A model generated the notes under the pieces. It was not told where the DNA came from. It was given only the letters and a program-made list of their open reading frames with translations, and ran no database searches. DNA of 35,199 nt from contig JAJPXX010000025.1 of the NCBI GenBank assembly GCA_021205225.1, forward strand, positions 1 to 35,199, given 5' to 3'. This document shows, in pieces, positions 8,368 through 16,891 of the stretch; within the stretch, counting starts at the first letter, position 1; each line of letters opens with the position of its first letter. Source of the DNA: Lachnospiraceae bacterium. Lineage in GTDB: Bacteria > Bacillota > Clostridia > Lachnospirales > Lachnospiraceae. A program made the position numbers and the translations under genes.

Positions 8368-10521
8368 TTACAGGTTACCAAGATACTCGCCCAGGCAGTA
8401 TCCGTGCGTCACAGCGGATCCAACCGAGTTTCCTGCCATCAGGGTGTGGTACTGAATCGCGTAGCGCCCGCCGCAGTCATTTCCGACCGCATACAGGCCG
8501 TTGATAATGGTATCGTCCGAACGGAGCACTTCGTTGTTGTCGGTGGTGAGTACGCCGGACATCTGCACCATGCCGGAGGATACACGTCCCTTGCTGGTCA
8601 CGGTGCTTACGCCGAAGAACGGACCGTCCTGAATCGGAAGCATCAGGGAAGCGTCGCGGCCGAAATCAGTATCCGCGCCTGCCTCGCACATTTCATTGTA
8701 ATGCGCGATCTCATCCAGAAGTCCCTGTTTCGCGTCGCCTTCGTAGCCCAGGTAATCTGCCAGCTCATCCAGCGTATCCGCTACATAGAGGTGAGAGCCT
8801 TTCTCCAGGCCGTATCCGGTAAAGCAGTAGGTGTCAAAGCCTTCCGGTCCTGCGGTTTCCGGATCGGCGTGATAAGCTTCTACGCCTTCTTCCATACTCT
8901 GTACGACAAGATCCCACTCACGCTCACAGGTGCAGGAAGAAACATTATGCTCATAACCCATGTAAGCCATATTTTCATTCCAATTGGAATCCATGATGGT
9001 GCAGAGACGTTCCCCTGCCGGACGGCGTGCGAAGAAGCCCTGGCCGCCGAACTGGAGCATTGCGTCATTGTAGAAACGCTTTCCGTCGCTGCCAAATACC
9101 GGGTAGTTGCCAAAGGCCGCAAGGCTCGGAGAACCAGCGCCATTGCCAAAATTCATCGCAGCGCGCGGACCTGGCTCCATGACAGCGCCAGCCCAGAGCA
9201 TCAGCTTGTGTCCCATACCATTCTGGCCCATGCCGCGGAAGTTATCCGGATTCAGCTCTACGCCGCAGGCCTCAGCCAGCTCACGCACCTCATCCATCAG
9301 ACCAAGCACCATTTCGCCGTTGCCGGAGAAATCACCTGCCGAGCAGACGGTCGCTGTCGCGTTTACTTTGATATAATTGCCGTCCGCATCCTTTCCGATT
9401 GCGCCGGTCACATCTCCTGCTTCGTTCTGGCAGAGCACCACCGCACTGGTTCCCCACAGCCACTCGGCGCCATTGTTCTGCGCATCCTCAATGCTGTACT
9501 GCATGATAGCTTTCCATGCCGGCTGGTTCTCGCCGCCGCCAAGCGTATTGTAGAAATCACGATAGGAGATCGTACCTGGGAAGGAAGTATATCCAGAGTG
9601 GTTTACCTGATAATGGTTTTCTCCGTCATAGTAACGACCGTTCGGGAAATTGTAATAAACACTGAATTCTTCCAGTTCTTCTTCCGGCGCTACCTCGCGC
9701 ATATAATCCTGCGCTTCTCCGCTCCGGGTAGCGTACAGGTACGCAAAATGCTGATTGGAACGGTCATAGGTACGGCGCATCCACTCATTATAAACCGCGA
9801 TTTCATCTACGGTATCGCCGTCACACAGATCCTGGAAAGCCTGGCTGTTGACGGTTCCGACGTCACATCCAAGCGGAGCCCACGCATCCTCACTTAGCAT
9901 TTCCATGACAATAACCTTTTTCCCAAGCTCCGCAGCCTTACGGGCGCAGGGAACACCGGAGTTTCCTCCGCCAATGACCAGGATGTCACAGTCATAGGTT
10001 TCAGCGATTTCACTGTCGTCAATCACAGGCGCCTCGCCAAGCCAGTTGTAATTAGAGCCATAAAGCGCCGCGTAATCAACAACCGCTTCCTCTACCGTTG
10101 TCCCGCTGGCCTGTGCAATACAGTTATCCAGGCAGGTCTTTACCGCATCGGAGGTCAGCGTAGCGCCGGAAACTCCGTCAATGTCACTGCTCTGTGCTTC
10201 CAGACACTGGCTGATCAGCTCGTCCGCCGCCGCCTGGCCAATGCTGTCCGTTTCCTGAGAAACATCCAGCTGGATATCAATGATGCTGGTCTCATCGAAC
10301 GTTGCTGTCATCGTCACTGTTCCCATTCCGGTCGCGGAAGCCGTGTAGGTACCCGGTGTATAGATCGCTGCACCAGAAGCCGCTTCTGTGACTGCTTCTG
10401 TTACCGCTTCCTCCGCGCCGACTACTTTGGTTCCAATCCCGGAAAGTGCGACTGCCGCCGCCGCGGCACTGACTGCGCTGCCTTTCAGAAATTCTCTTCT
10501 GGAAATTCCGCTTTTACTCAT
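8368..10521 (-). CDS. Tat-exported FMN/FAD-binding reductase (fumarate reductase-like)
   Basis: A 717-residue exported flavoprotein. It starts with a Tat signal (SRREFLKGSAVSAAAAAVA, twin arginine at 8-9) and a likely cleavage near GAEEA. An FMN-binding domain spans about 52-135, with DGVSGATLTS near 116, whose Thr is the expected covalent FMN site. A FAD-binding-2 domain follows from about 178 (DILVIGGGNSGVPCARKA). The C-terminal flavin loop is CGGRYAIQYHTLMAGNSVGSA. ATG 10521 is chosen, not 10611, because AAAGGAG precedes it and the Tat signal starts there. There is no haem CxxCH domain and no lipobox. Such enzymes in gut bacteria reduce fumarate, urocanate or cinnamate-type acceptors outside the membrane; the acceptor here is not determinable by reading. 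It is divergent from an AraC-type regulator. Confidence 0.9.
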   Translation of the reverse strand: MSKSGISRREFLKGSAVSAAAAAVALSGIGTKVVGAEEAVTEAVTEAASGAAIYTPGTYTASATGMGTVTMTATFDETSIIDIQLDVSQETDSIGQAAADELISQCLEAQSSDIDGVSGATLTSDAVKTCLDNCIAQASGTTVEEAVVDYAALYGSNYNWLGEAPVIDDSEIAETYDCDILVIGGGNSGVPCARKAAELGKKVIVMEMLSEDAWAPLGCDVGTVNSQAFQDLCDGDTVDEIAVYNEWMRRTYDRSNQHFAYLYATRSGEAQDYMREVAPEEELEEFSVYYNFPNGRYYDGENHYQVNHSGYTSFPGTISYRDFYNTLGGGENQPAWKAIMQYSIEDAQNNGAEWLWGTSAVVLCQNEAGDVTGAIGKDADGNYIKVNATATVCSAGDFSGNGEMVLGLMDEVRELAEACGVELNPDNFRGMGQNGMGHKLMLWAGAVMEPGPRAAMNFGNGAGSPSLAAFGNYPVFGSDGKRFYNDAMLQFGGQGFFARRPAGERLCTIMDSNWNENMAYMGYEHNVSSCTCEREWDLVVQSMEEGVEAYHADPETAGPEGFDTYCFTGYGLEKGSHLYVADTLDELADYLGYEGDAKQGLLDEIAHYNEMCEAGADTDFGRDASLMLPIQDGPFFGVSTVTSKGRVSSGMVQMSGVLTTDNNEVLRSDDTIINGLYAVGNDCGGRYAIQYHTLMAGNSVGSAVTHGYCLGEYLGNL

Positions 10522-10590
10522 AGTATAAACTCCTTTCTGTCGGGAATACGTCAGCTTTCGCAAGTGACGCATCCCGTATCCTTTACTCTC

Positions 10591-10628
10591 ATCAGGCGAT
10601 TTGTGTGACATACAGCAAACGCCTGATT
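10591..10628. promoter_or_regulatory. palindrome in the reductase leader
   Basis: ATCAGGCGaTTTG and CAAACGCCTGAT form a long stem with one bulged base, about 70 bases upstream of the reductase start (minus strand). It may be an operator or a leader hairpin. Between the reductase start (10521) and the regulator gene nothing coding was seen in the 338-base divergent region. Confidence 0.5.
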
Positions 10629-10759
10629 CATCTTTATTATCTTAACAGATTCGGGGAAATTTTGCTTCTTGGCTTCTTACCGAATGAGGAGCTGAAATGT
10701 CACCTTTTTTCATGAGCCTTGTCAAAAAAACGCCAAAAAGTCAAATAATGAGAACGATC

Positions 10760-10848
10760 TTTGACCTTTATGGGGGAAAGGTCTGGAGAAAGGAGTGTTT
10801 TTTGTATTCCGTATTATGGTGGTCAAATCTGAGATAGTATGGTATGAT
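10760..10848 (+). promoter_or_regulatory. putative regulator promoter with inverted TTTGACC/GGTCAAA sites
   Basis: An extended -10 (TGGTATGAT, hexamer 10843-10848) lies 17 bases after a weak -35 (TGGTCA, 10820-10825). The GGTCAAA arm at 10821-10827 overlaps that -35 and mirrors TTTGACC at 10760-10766. Such placement suits autoregulation or joint control of the divergent reductase. This is pattern reading only. Confidence 0.45.
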
Positions 10849-10859
10849 AAGAAGTACGA

Positions 10860-12869
10860 ATGAAAAGAAAAGGAAGAAGACCCGTGGAAAACAGTGAAAA
10901 GGCTCTGAAAAACCGCATATTTCAGAAAGAAAACCGGAAAATTCCAGAAGCAGGAAAGAATGTTCAGATTGAGGAACGTCTGCGTCAGATTGACCATTAT
11001 ATCAGCGCCGGCTATACACAGCCGATCCGGCTGGAGGATCTCGCAGATAGACTTTACCTGTCTCCAGGGTATCTGGCTCGATTTTTTAAGAAATATTATG
11101 GGAAAAATTTTTCAGAATACCTGACCGAGGTGCGGCTGGAGCATGCAATCGGCGATCTGGCTGATACCGATAAATCGGTGATTCGGATTGCCTGTGACAA
11201 TGGTTTTACCAGCCTGGCTGCTTTTAACAGGGCGATGAAAGCTGTTTATGGGGAAACCCCAACCGTTTTCCGAAAAAAGAAAGAAGCGGAGAGAAAAAGT
11301 AAGATCACCGAAAAAGCAGGATTGCCTGAACGGGAGAGTCTGGATGTTTCGGAAAAAAGCAGGGTAAGCTGCGCTGCCACAGAAGCGAAAAAGCTTCAGA
11401 AATGCTGGCAGGATACGATCAACATTGGTTCGGCGGCGGATTTTCTTCATTCGGAAATACGGGACCATCTGCTGGAGCTTTCCGCTATGCTTGGCTTTCG
11501 CTACGTTCGCTTTCGTGATATTTTTTCGGAAGAACTGCTGGTTGATACGACAGAAGCTGCCGGAGTAATCAATTTTTCCAGGATAGATATGATATTTGAT
11601 TTTCTGCTGGAAAATCATCTGAAGCCGCATATTGAGCTTGGCAGAAAGCCGCGGCGTTTGTTCCGGACGGTTGGGAATTCTCTTCTGCAGGAAAAAGCAG
11701 CTCCTTCCGAATTTGAAAAAGAAGTGTATGAAAAGCTTTTACATACACTGATGCAGCATCTTTTGCGGCGATATCGGAAAAGAGAACTGAACACCTGGCG
11801 AATGGAGCTTTGGATGGATGATTCCACCTGGAAGCAGCCGGGAAGCTGGGAACAGTATTTTGAACAGTTTGAGCTTACTGCAGGCATTATAAAGCAATAT
11901 GCGGAAGGGATCGCCTTTGGAGGCTGCTGTCTGCGAAACGACTTTATGATTCAGGAAGACCCGCAGGAAGAATACTCCTGTATGCGATTCCTGCAAAAAT
12001 GGGCGTTAAGAAGCCGTCGGCCGGATTTTCTTTCCATGACTTTTTTCGGGTACGAGCGTGACCAGACGCAGAAAGACGGATTTTCCAGGCGAACAGAGGA
12101 CTCCTCTGCAATGCTGCACAATCTTCAGCGAATGAAAGAGCTTGTTCGAATGGCAGGTATGGATCCCGTGCCGATTTATGTGACAGAGTGGAACCTGACC
12201 GTCTCTGACCGGAATTACATGAACGACAGCTGTTTTAAGGGGGCATATATTGTAAAAAATCTGCTGGAGGTTTGCGGAGAATCGGAATGCCTGGCCTATT
12301 ATCCGGGCAGCGACCGTCTGTCTGAATACTATGACTCCGAAGGACCTTTTTACGGGGGCAGCGGTTTGATTTCAAAAGACAGTGTTGTGAAGCCTGCCGG
12401 TTATGCGTTTCTGTTTCTAAACCAGATGTACGAATGGTGCCTGGAGAAAGGGGAACATTTTCTGGTTTCGACCGACCGCATGGATTCCTACAGCGTCATT
12501 TGCCACAACCAGCAAAATCTGGGCGCAGCCTATTATCAGACGAAGGAAAATGAAATAGACCGAGACAGCATGGAGCATTACTTTGAAGACGTCAGGATGC
12601 TGCGGCTTTCGCTTGAACTGATCGATATGAAGAATGGCTGGTATCAGATAAAAACCTGGAGGCTGAACAGGCAATATGGCGATCCGCTGCAGAACTGGAA
12701 ACAGCTGGGATATGAGAATGAGCTGACACAAAGGGATTTTCAATATCTGCGGCACATCTGCGAGCCGAAGCTGACAATCGAAAAGCGGGAGATTCACGGG
12801 AATTTACTGACTGTGGAGCTTTGCCTGGAGCCGAACGAAATCTCTTTTATTCAGATTCTGAAATGTTAA
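10860..12869 (+). CDS. AraC-family regulator with GH39-like C-terminal domain
   Basis: A 669-residue one-component regulator. An AraC double helix-turn-helix lies at about residues 45-140 (LEDLADRLYLSPGYLARFFKKYYGKNF, then IACDNGFTSLAAFNRAMKAVYG). From about 180 to the end it resembles a GH39 beta-xylosidase-type barrel. The GH39 acid/base motif (WNEP in active enzymes) reads LWMDDSTW here, while the nucleophile-position glutamate is kept in YVTEWNLTVSDR. This suggests a sugar-sensing, non-catalytic domain. The usual N-terminal cupin of longer relatives is absent. The track start (10860) is kept, but GTG 10884 with AGGAAG 7 bases before fits the predicted promoter better. It probably controls the divergent reductase or nearby glycosidases. 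Confidence 0.82.
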   Translation: MKRKGRRPVENSEKALKNRIFQKENRKIPEAGKNVQIEERLRQIDHYISAGYTQPIRLEDLADRLYLSPGYLARFFKKYYGKNFSEYLTEVRLEHAIGDLADTDKSVIRIACDNGFTSLAAFNRAMKAVYGETPTVFRKKKEAERKSKITEKAGLPERESLDVSEKSRVSCAATEAKKLQKCWQDTINIGSAADFLHSEIRDHLLELSAMLGFRYVRFRDIFSEELLVDTTEAAGVINFSRIDMIFDFLLENHLKPHIELGRKPRRLFRTVGNSLLQEKAAPSEFEKEVYEKLLHTLMQHLLRRYRKRELNTWRMELWMDDSTWKQPGSWEQYFEQFELTAGIIKQYAEGIAFGGCCLRNDFMIQEDPQEEYSCMRFLQKWALRSRRPDFLSMTFFGYERDQTQKDGFSRRTEDSSAMLHNLQRMKELVRMAGMDPVPIYVTEWNLTVSDRNYMNDSCFKGAYIVKNLLEVCGESECLAYYPGSDRLSEYYDSEGPFYGGSGLISKDSVVKPAGYAFLFLNQMYEWCLEKGEHFLVSTDRMDSYSVICHNQQNLGAAYYQTKENEIDRDSMEHYFEDVRMLRLSLELIDMKNGWYQIKTWRLNRQYGDPLQNWKQLGYENELTQRDFQYLRHICEPKLTIEKREIHGNLLTVELCLEPNEISFIQILKC

Positions 12870-12920
12870 AGACAGGCACAGATTTATCTGTAGAAGACTG
12901 TCCTGAATGATTACAAAAAA

Positions 12921-12944
12921 TATAGTAAACGACGTAAGTCGTTT
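12921..12944 (+). promoter_or_regulatory. putative -10 with adjacent palindromic operator
   Basis: TATAGT at 12921-12926 is a possible -10 box. Directly after it AAACGACgtaaGTCGTTT (12927-12944) is a perfect 7-base inverted repeat, about 23 bases before the next start codon. The position suits a repressor site or an early leader hairpin. No clear -35 was seen. Confidence 0.45.
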
Positions 12945-12967
12945 TACGAGATAAGAAAGGAAAAACA

Positions 12968-13822
12968 ATGGAACAGTTAGAATTGAAAATATCGTTTCCC
13001 TTTCGGCTGGATGGGAAACGCGAACAATGGCCGGAATGTATTTTTCACTATACCAGCCAGATGAAAGCACTTTACACGGAAGCGTTAAAGAAGGAACTGG
13101 CTGCTGCCTCTGCGGATGCGGAGGATGCGTGTGTTTGTGCGGTGACACTGGAGGGCTGTTTTTTCCTGATGGAATATGAGCAGCTCATGGATGTGGCACA
13201 AACAGTTCGGAAATATTTTACATTGGCAGAGGATGTCTTCTGGAGCGCGCACTGCGAGCCGGGACGGTTAAGCACCGGTATCCTGAATTTCTGTAAAAAT
13301 GTAAAAATGAAGGAGCTTTGCCTGGATTACCGAACCAGTTCCGTAGAAGAGGCAAAAAAACTGGGATATCCCCCTGCACACACAGAGATGCAGCACACAA
13401 AGCAGGTACTGGAGCATTCCGTATTTACGGATTTTACGATTGCTATCGGCGGTGCAGGATGCAATCAGACAGAGGAAATCTGGAGCGAGACACTCCGGGA
13501 CGTGGGAGGTTTTGCTCCAATGGCGATCCGTCTGGCAGCTGACACATCGGAACAAAATATAGAAATCGCGGCGAAAAAACTGGTCGGATTTGGGTATGAG
13601 CCCTATATTCCTGAAACAGATTCTTCTGAAAATGCACAGAATCCCTCAAAGGTATTTATACGCCAGGGAAGAACGCTTCTTGCACCGCTTCCGGATGGGA
13701 CGATTGGCTGCGGACTGGGGGCAATTACCCGCCTGGAGGGAATGGCCTGCCAGAATACCTTGGATTTTCCGCTTTATCTGGAAGCGTCTGATCAGATTGC
13801 GCGGATTGCGCATGCCATCTGA
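12968..13822 (+). CDS. HemN/HemW-like protein lacking the radical-SAM cysteines
   Basis: A 284-residue protein whose block order follows HemN/HemW coproporphyrinogen-oxidase-like radical SAM enzymes. Near residue 10 PFRLDGKREQWPEC stands where PFCxxxCxYC is expected. Then come the YTEALKKEL helix (residue 36), the strand and helix at 58-85, a WSAHCEPGRLS segment in place of EANPGTL, KKLGYPPAHTEMQHT in place of the LGRxH region, and a C-terminal IGCGLGAITRLEG in place of the family's G(L/I)GAGA loop. The CxxxCxxC cluster motif is missing, so radical SAM chemistry should be absent. A GAAAGGA site precedes the start. It may be a dead paralogue used for haem or corrinoid handling. The assignment rests on reading alignments by eye. 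Confidence 0.55.
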   Translation: MEQLELKISFPFRLDGKREQWPECIFHYTSQMKALYTEALKKELAAASADAEDACVCAVTLEGCFFLMEYEQLMDVAQTVRKYFTLAEDVFWSAHCEPGRLSTGILNFCKNVKMKELCLDYRTSSVEEAKKLGYPPAHTEMQHTKQVLEHSVFTDFTIAIGGAGCNQTEEIWSETLRDVGGFAPMAIRLAADTSEQNIEIAAKKLVGFGYEPYIPETDSSENAQNPSKVFIRQGRTLLAPLPDGTIGCGLGAITRLEGMACQNTLDFPLYLEASDQIARIAHAI

Positions 13823-13957
13823 TTTTCCACGGCTGCGTCAGGCGGGTGCAGCGTTTCCCCGTTCGAAGAATGAACTGACTATGCGGTGAACACAAGCTGA
13901 ATATTTCTGCATAAATTATTGTCCGATGAGTAAGCCTGGAGAACCTTCCTGTTGGAT

Positions 13958-14001
13958 AAAAGCCCTGCGTCTGGCTTTCGCAAATCAGACACAGGGCTTT
14001 T
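13958..14001. terminator. intrinsic terminator between convergent gene and GH51 remnant
   Basis: AAAAGCCCTGcGTCTG pairs with CAGACaCAGGGCTTTT, giving a long stem with T/A runs at both ends. It can end the HemW-like gene on plus and the GH51 remnant on minus. Confidence 0.85.
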
Positions 14002-14029
14002 CACAGATAATAAAAAATACTGCAGATTG

Positions 14030-14540
14030 TTATCCCAGAATCACGACATTCCAGGACAGCGGCGGAAGCTCTACGCATTTTTCGCCAGATACTTTCACTT
14101 CCTTCATCGTTACATTATCCGGCTCTTCGACCGTATTTCTGATCTCATAATCTTCCCCGCAAAGAGTCAGATGCTTCTTTACTTTGAGATCGCCATAACC
14201 GGAAAGCTCTATATTCAGCTCTACCGTTTCCTTTTCCTCACAGTTCAGGACAAAGAGATGTACTTCGTTGCTCTCTTCCTGATAAACCACTGCGGGCTCT
14301 ACAATCTTCAGATCGCCATATACGCTGGAATAAACCGGAGCATCCACGACAGCCTTCATAGCCGTGCCGCGGCCATATTTGCTCAGCATATGGAAGGGAT
14401 GGTAAATAGCCTGTCTGAAAAGTCCCCCGTTCCGCACCGTTGTAATCGGAGCGATGACATTAATCAGCTGTGCGAGGCAGGCAATCTCTACCGTGTCCGC
14501 ATTATTCAAAAGGGTGATGAGAAGCAGAAGGCGCCCTGAC
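14030..14540 (-). pseudogene. C-terminal remnant of a GH51 alpha-L-arabinofuranosidase
   Basis: Only the last ~170 residues of a GH51 enzyme (normally about 500) remain. They begin in frame near GRLLLLITLLNNADTV and continue through IACLAQLINVIAPI and IYHPFHMLSKYGRG, hallmarks of the GH51 barrel end. The C-terminal beta domain is complete and ends PPLSWNVVILG. The track start at 14509 is a TTG inside this homology, and an in-frame TGA at about 14560 blocks any extension. The catalytic glutamates are in the missing part, so the product cannot be an active enzyme. No other GH51 piece was seen upstream, so the 5' part was deleted rather than frameshifted. The intact gene may have belonged with the glycosidases upstream. 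Confidence 0.8.
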
Positions 14541-14689
14541 AGATTTCTGCATTGCTTTCAGCTGGTATCATTTTTAGAATACGCACAAAAACAGGGCAAA
14601 CAAAATTAAAAAAGGCTGCAGCGGCATCAGACACAATCATACTACAATTTGTAGGAAAAGAACACGGATTTTCCTCAGAATTAACACTG

Positions 14690-14804
14690 TTGAAAGAACT
14701 GTGCAAATGGTACAATAGACTTATCAAATTCGACTGTGCGGACGTCGTTTTGACTATAGCAAATCGAGAGCCGGCCTTTTTAATGAGAGCAAATGTACTA
14801 TACT
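14690..14804 (+). promoter_or_regulatory. candidate promoters of the methyl-transfer operon
   Basis: Two candidates are visible. TTGAAA (14690-14695) lies 15 bases before TACAAT (14711-14716), which has an extended TG. A second -10, TATACT (14799-14804), has only a weak T-rich -35. The region 14541-14846 has no convincing gene; a short CTACAAtTTGTAG palindrome lies at 14643-14655. No cobalamin riboswitch consensus was recognised. Confidence 0.4.
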
Positions 14805-14846
14805 TTCAAAAAGTGCTGGTTGTGCGAAAAAAGGAGGTATACGAAT

Positions 14847-15881
14847 ATGTTGACACCAAAACAAAATATGCTCGAGGTAATTCGCGGAGGAAATCCGGAT
14901 CGCATTGTAAACCAGTATGAAGCAGTCCAGCTTCTGATGCATCCGTTTATGTTTTCCAGTCCACTGCTCCAGCCCGGACAGGAAAATGTTGTGAATGCCT
15001 GGGGCGTCACAAATACGTTCCCGGAGGGCGTACCGGGCGCGTTTCCGGTACATACGCCGGATAAAATCGTGGTAAAGGACATCGAGGACTGGAAAGAGTA
15101 CGTCCATGCGCCGTCACTGAAATTTACACAGGATCAGTGGGATATGGTGAAAGCGACCTATGACGCAGTGGATGGCGAGCAGTCCTTTAAGGCTGCGTTT
15201 GTTGCACCGGGACTTTTTGAGCAGACGCATCATCTCTGCGAGATTTCAAATGCGCTGATGTATTATATTACGAATGAAGACGAGATGCATGACCTGATCA
15301 AGTATCTGACCGAATGGGAGCTGGAGCTGGCGGAAGGCATCTGCTCGAACCTGCATCCGGATGCGCTTTTCCATCACGACGACTGGGGCGGCCTGGACAG
15401 CACCTTTATGAGTCCTGCCATGTTTGAAGACTTCTTTGTAGAGCCATACAAACAGATTTATGGATATTACCACAGCCATGGGGTAGAGCTGGTGATTCAT
15501 CACTCCGATTCTTATGCGGCGACGCTGGTTCCGGATATGATCGAGATGGGAATCGATGTGTGGCAGGGCTGCATGGAGACGAATAACATCCCAGAGCTGA
15601 TTAAAAAGTACGGCGGAAAGATCAGCTTTATGGGCGGCATCGAGAACCGTGCGGTAGATTATGAAGGCTGGACGGATGAAAACTGTGAAGCAGTCGTTCG
15701 CCGTGTCTGCGAGGAGTGCGGCAACAAATACTTTATTCCGTGTATCGCACAGGGCGGCCCTGGATCGGTATATCCGGGCGTGTATATGTCTCTTTGCAAC
15801 GCGATCGATAAGCTGAATGCGGAAAAATATGGCATCGACGCGGCGCAATCCACCAGACTTCCATGGCAGATCATGTTTTAA
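14847..15881 (+). CDS. URO-D family corrinoid-linked methyltransferase
   Basis: A 344-residue member of the uroporphyrinogen decarboxylase superfamily, in the methyltransferase branch that includes MtaA/CmuA and O-demethylase components. It begins MLTPKQNMLEVIRGGNPDR, a typical branch start. It carries ELVIHHSDSYAATLVPDMIE near residue 215, where MtaA-type proteins have a zinc-binding HxC, and IPCIAQGGPGSVYPGVY near the end. The context (MtrH-like enzyme, corrinoid proteins, activator) supports methyl transfer over haem synthesis. ATG 14847 is chosen because AAGGAGGT lies just upstream; the track start at 14793 is not needed. Likely role: methyltransferase I, moving a methyl group from the growth substrate to the corrinoid protein. 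The substrate is not visible. Confidence 0.85.
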   Translation: MLTPKQNMLEVIRGGNPDRIVNQYEAVQLLMHPFMFSSPLLQPGQENVVNAWGVTNTFPEGVPGAFPVHTPDKIVVKDIEDWKEYVHAPSLKFTQDQWDMVKATYDAVDGEQSFKAAFVAPGLFEQTHHLCEISNALMYYITNEDEMHDLIKYLTEWELELAEGICSNLHPDALFHHDDWGGLDSTFMSPAMFEDFFVEPYKQIYGYYHSHGVELVIHHSDSYAATLVPDMIEMGIDVWQGCMETNNIPELIKKYGGKISFMGGIENRAVDYEGWTDENCEAVVRRVCEECGNKYFIPCIAQGGPGSVYPGVYMSLCNAIDKLNAEKYGIDAAQSTRLPWQIMF

Positions 15882-15896
15882 GGAGGAACAGGAAAA

Positions 15897-16712
15897 GTGA
15901 TTATTATTGGCGAAAAGATAAATGGCTCGATTCCTTCTGTTGCTGAGGCGATTGCGAAGCGTGACGCAGAGTTTATCAAAGCGCGGGCTATCGCACAGAC
16001 GGAAGCAGGCGCGACCTATATTGACTGCTGTGCGTCGGTTCCGGAGGCGCAGGAGGTTGAAACACTGCACTGGATGATCGACTGCATTCAGGAAGTGACC
16101 GATCTTCCGATTTCAGTGGACAGTCCGAGTCCGGCAGTACTGGCGGAAGCCTACAAGTTCTGCAAATGTCCCGGTATTTTTAACTCCGTATCCGGTGAGG
16201 GCAGTAAGATTGATACGATTTTCCCGATCATGGCGCAGCCGGAGAACAAAGGCTGGGAAGTGATTGCGCTGCTCAGTGATGATACCGGCATTCCGAAAAA
16301 TGCGGCGGATCGTCTGAAGGTTTTTGATAAGATTATGGCGAAGGCAAAGGAATATGGAATTTCTCCGAGCCGTCTTCATATTGATCCGCTCGTAGAGATG
16401 CTTTGCACCTCTGAGAACGGAATTGAAACCAATACCGAGGTCATCCGTTCGGTGAGAGAGCAGTACCCTTCCATACATATTACGGCAGCCATCAGCAACA
16501 TTTCCTTTAACCTTCCGGTGCGAAAGCTGATCAATTACGGATTCCTGGTGCTGGCAATGAATGCGGGACTTGACAGCGCGATCATGGATCCGACCAACCG
16601 GGATATGCTGGGACTGGTGTACTCGACCGAGGCGCTTCTCGGCCTGGACGATTACTGTATGGAATACATCGGAGCTTACCGGGAAGGGCTGATCGGACCG
16701 GTAAAAAAATAA
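15897..16712 (+). CDS. MtrH/AcsE-like tetrahydrofolate:corrinoid methyltransferase
   Basis: A 271-residue pterin-binding TIM-barrel protein (dihydropteroate-synthase-like), related to AcsE, MetH and MtvA-type methyltransferase II. It starts with the family signature IIIGEKINGSIPSV, followed by GATYIDCCASVPEAQEVE, SVDSPSPAVL, and a late strand SRLHIDPLVEMLCTS, with ISNISFNLPVRKLIN near residue 200. The start codon is GTG, 15 bases after the previous stop, with AAGGAGGA upstream. Expected role: transfer of the methyl group from methyl-Co(III) corrinoid protein to tetrahydrofolate in the cytoplasm, feeding the Wood-Ljungdahl methyl branch or one-carbon metabolism. It is translationally close to the URO-D gene and clearly in one operon. 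Confidence 0.9.
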   Translation: MIIIGEKINGSIPSVAEAIAKRDAEFIKARAIAQTEAGATYIDCCASVPEAQEVETLHWMIDCIQEVTDLPISVDSPSPAVLAEAYKFCKCPGIFNSVSGEGSKIDTIFPIMAQPENKGWEVIALLSDDTGIPKNAADRLKVFDKIMAKAKEYGISPSRLHIDPLVEMLCTSENGIETNTEVIRSVREQYPSIHITAAISNISFNLPVRKLINYGFLVLAMNAGLDSAIMDPTNRDMLGLVYSTEALLGLDDYCMEYIGAYREGLIGPVKK

Positions 16713-16891
16713 ACCGGCGTATGTGAAAAAAATTTTAAAGCAATGACAGATGATGTCCGAACAGTCAGACATCTGTGCAGGTAATAAGGAGGACGTTCAT
16801 TGATGGATTCCTTATGACTCTGGCCATTTGGCTCGTTGCTTCACGAAAAAAAGAAATAGAAAAGTCATATCAGGCAAGGAGGTATTTTATT

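Noticed and set aside
8404-9897. 497-residue plus-strand ORF
   Set aside because: It is fully antisense to the exported flavin reductase, which has clear domains, a Tat signal and a ribosome site; the antisense product has no recognisable motif.
14506-14920. Small ORFs at 14506-14727 (minus) and 14552-14920 (plus)
   Set aside because: They have low-complexity or random composition, no ribosome site, and overlap the promoter region and the start of the URO-D gene.
15246-16070. 274-residue minus-strand ORF
   Set aside because: It crosses two real methyltransferase genes on the opposite strand and is Arg/His-rich, like a shadow frame.
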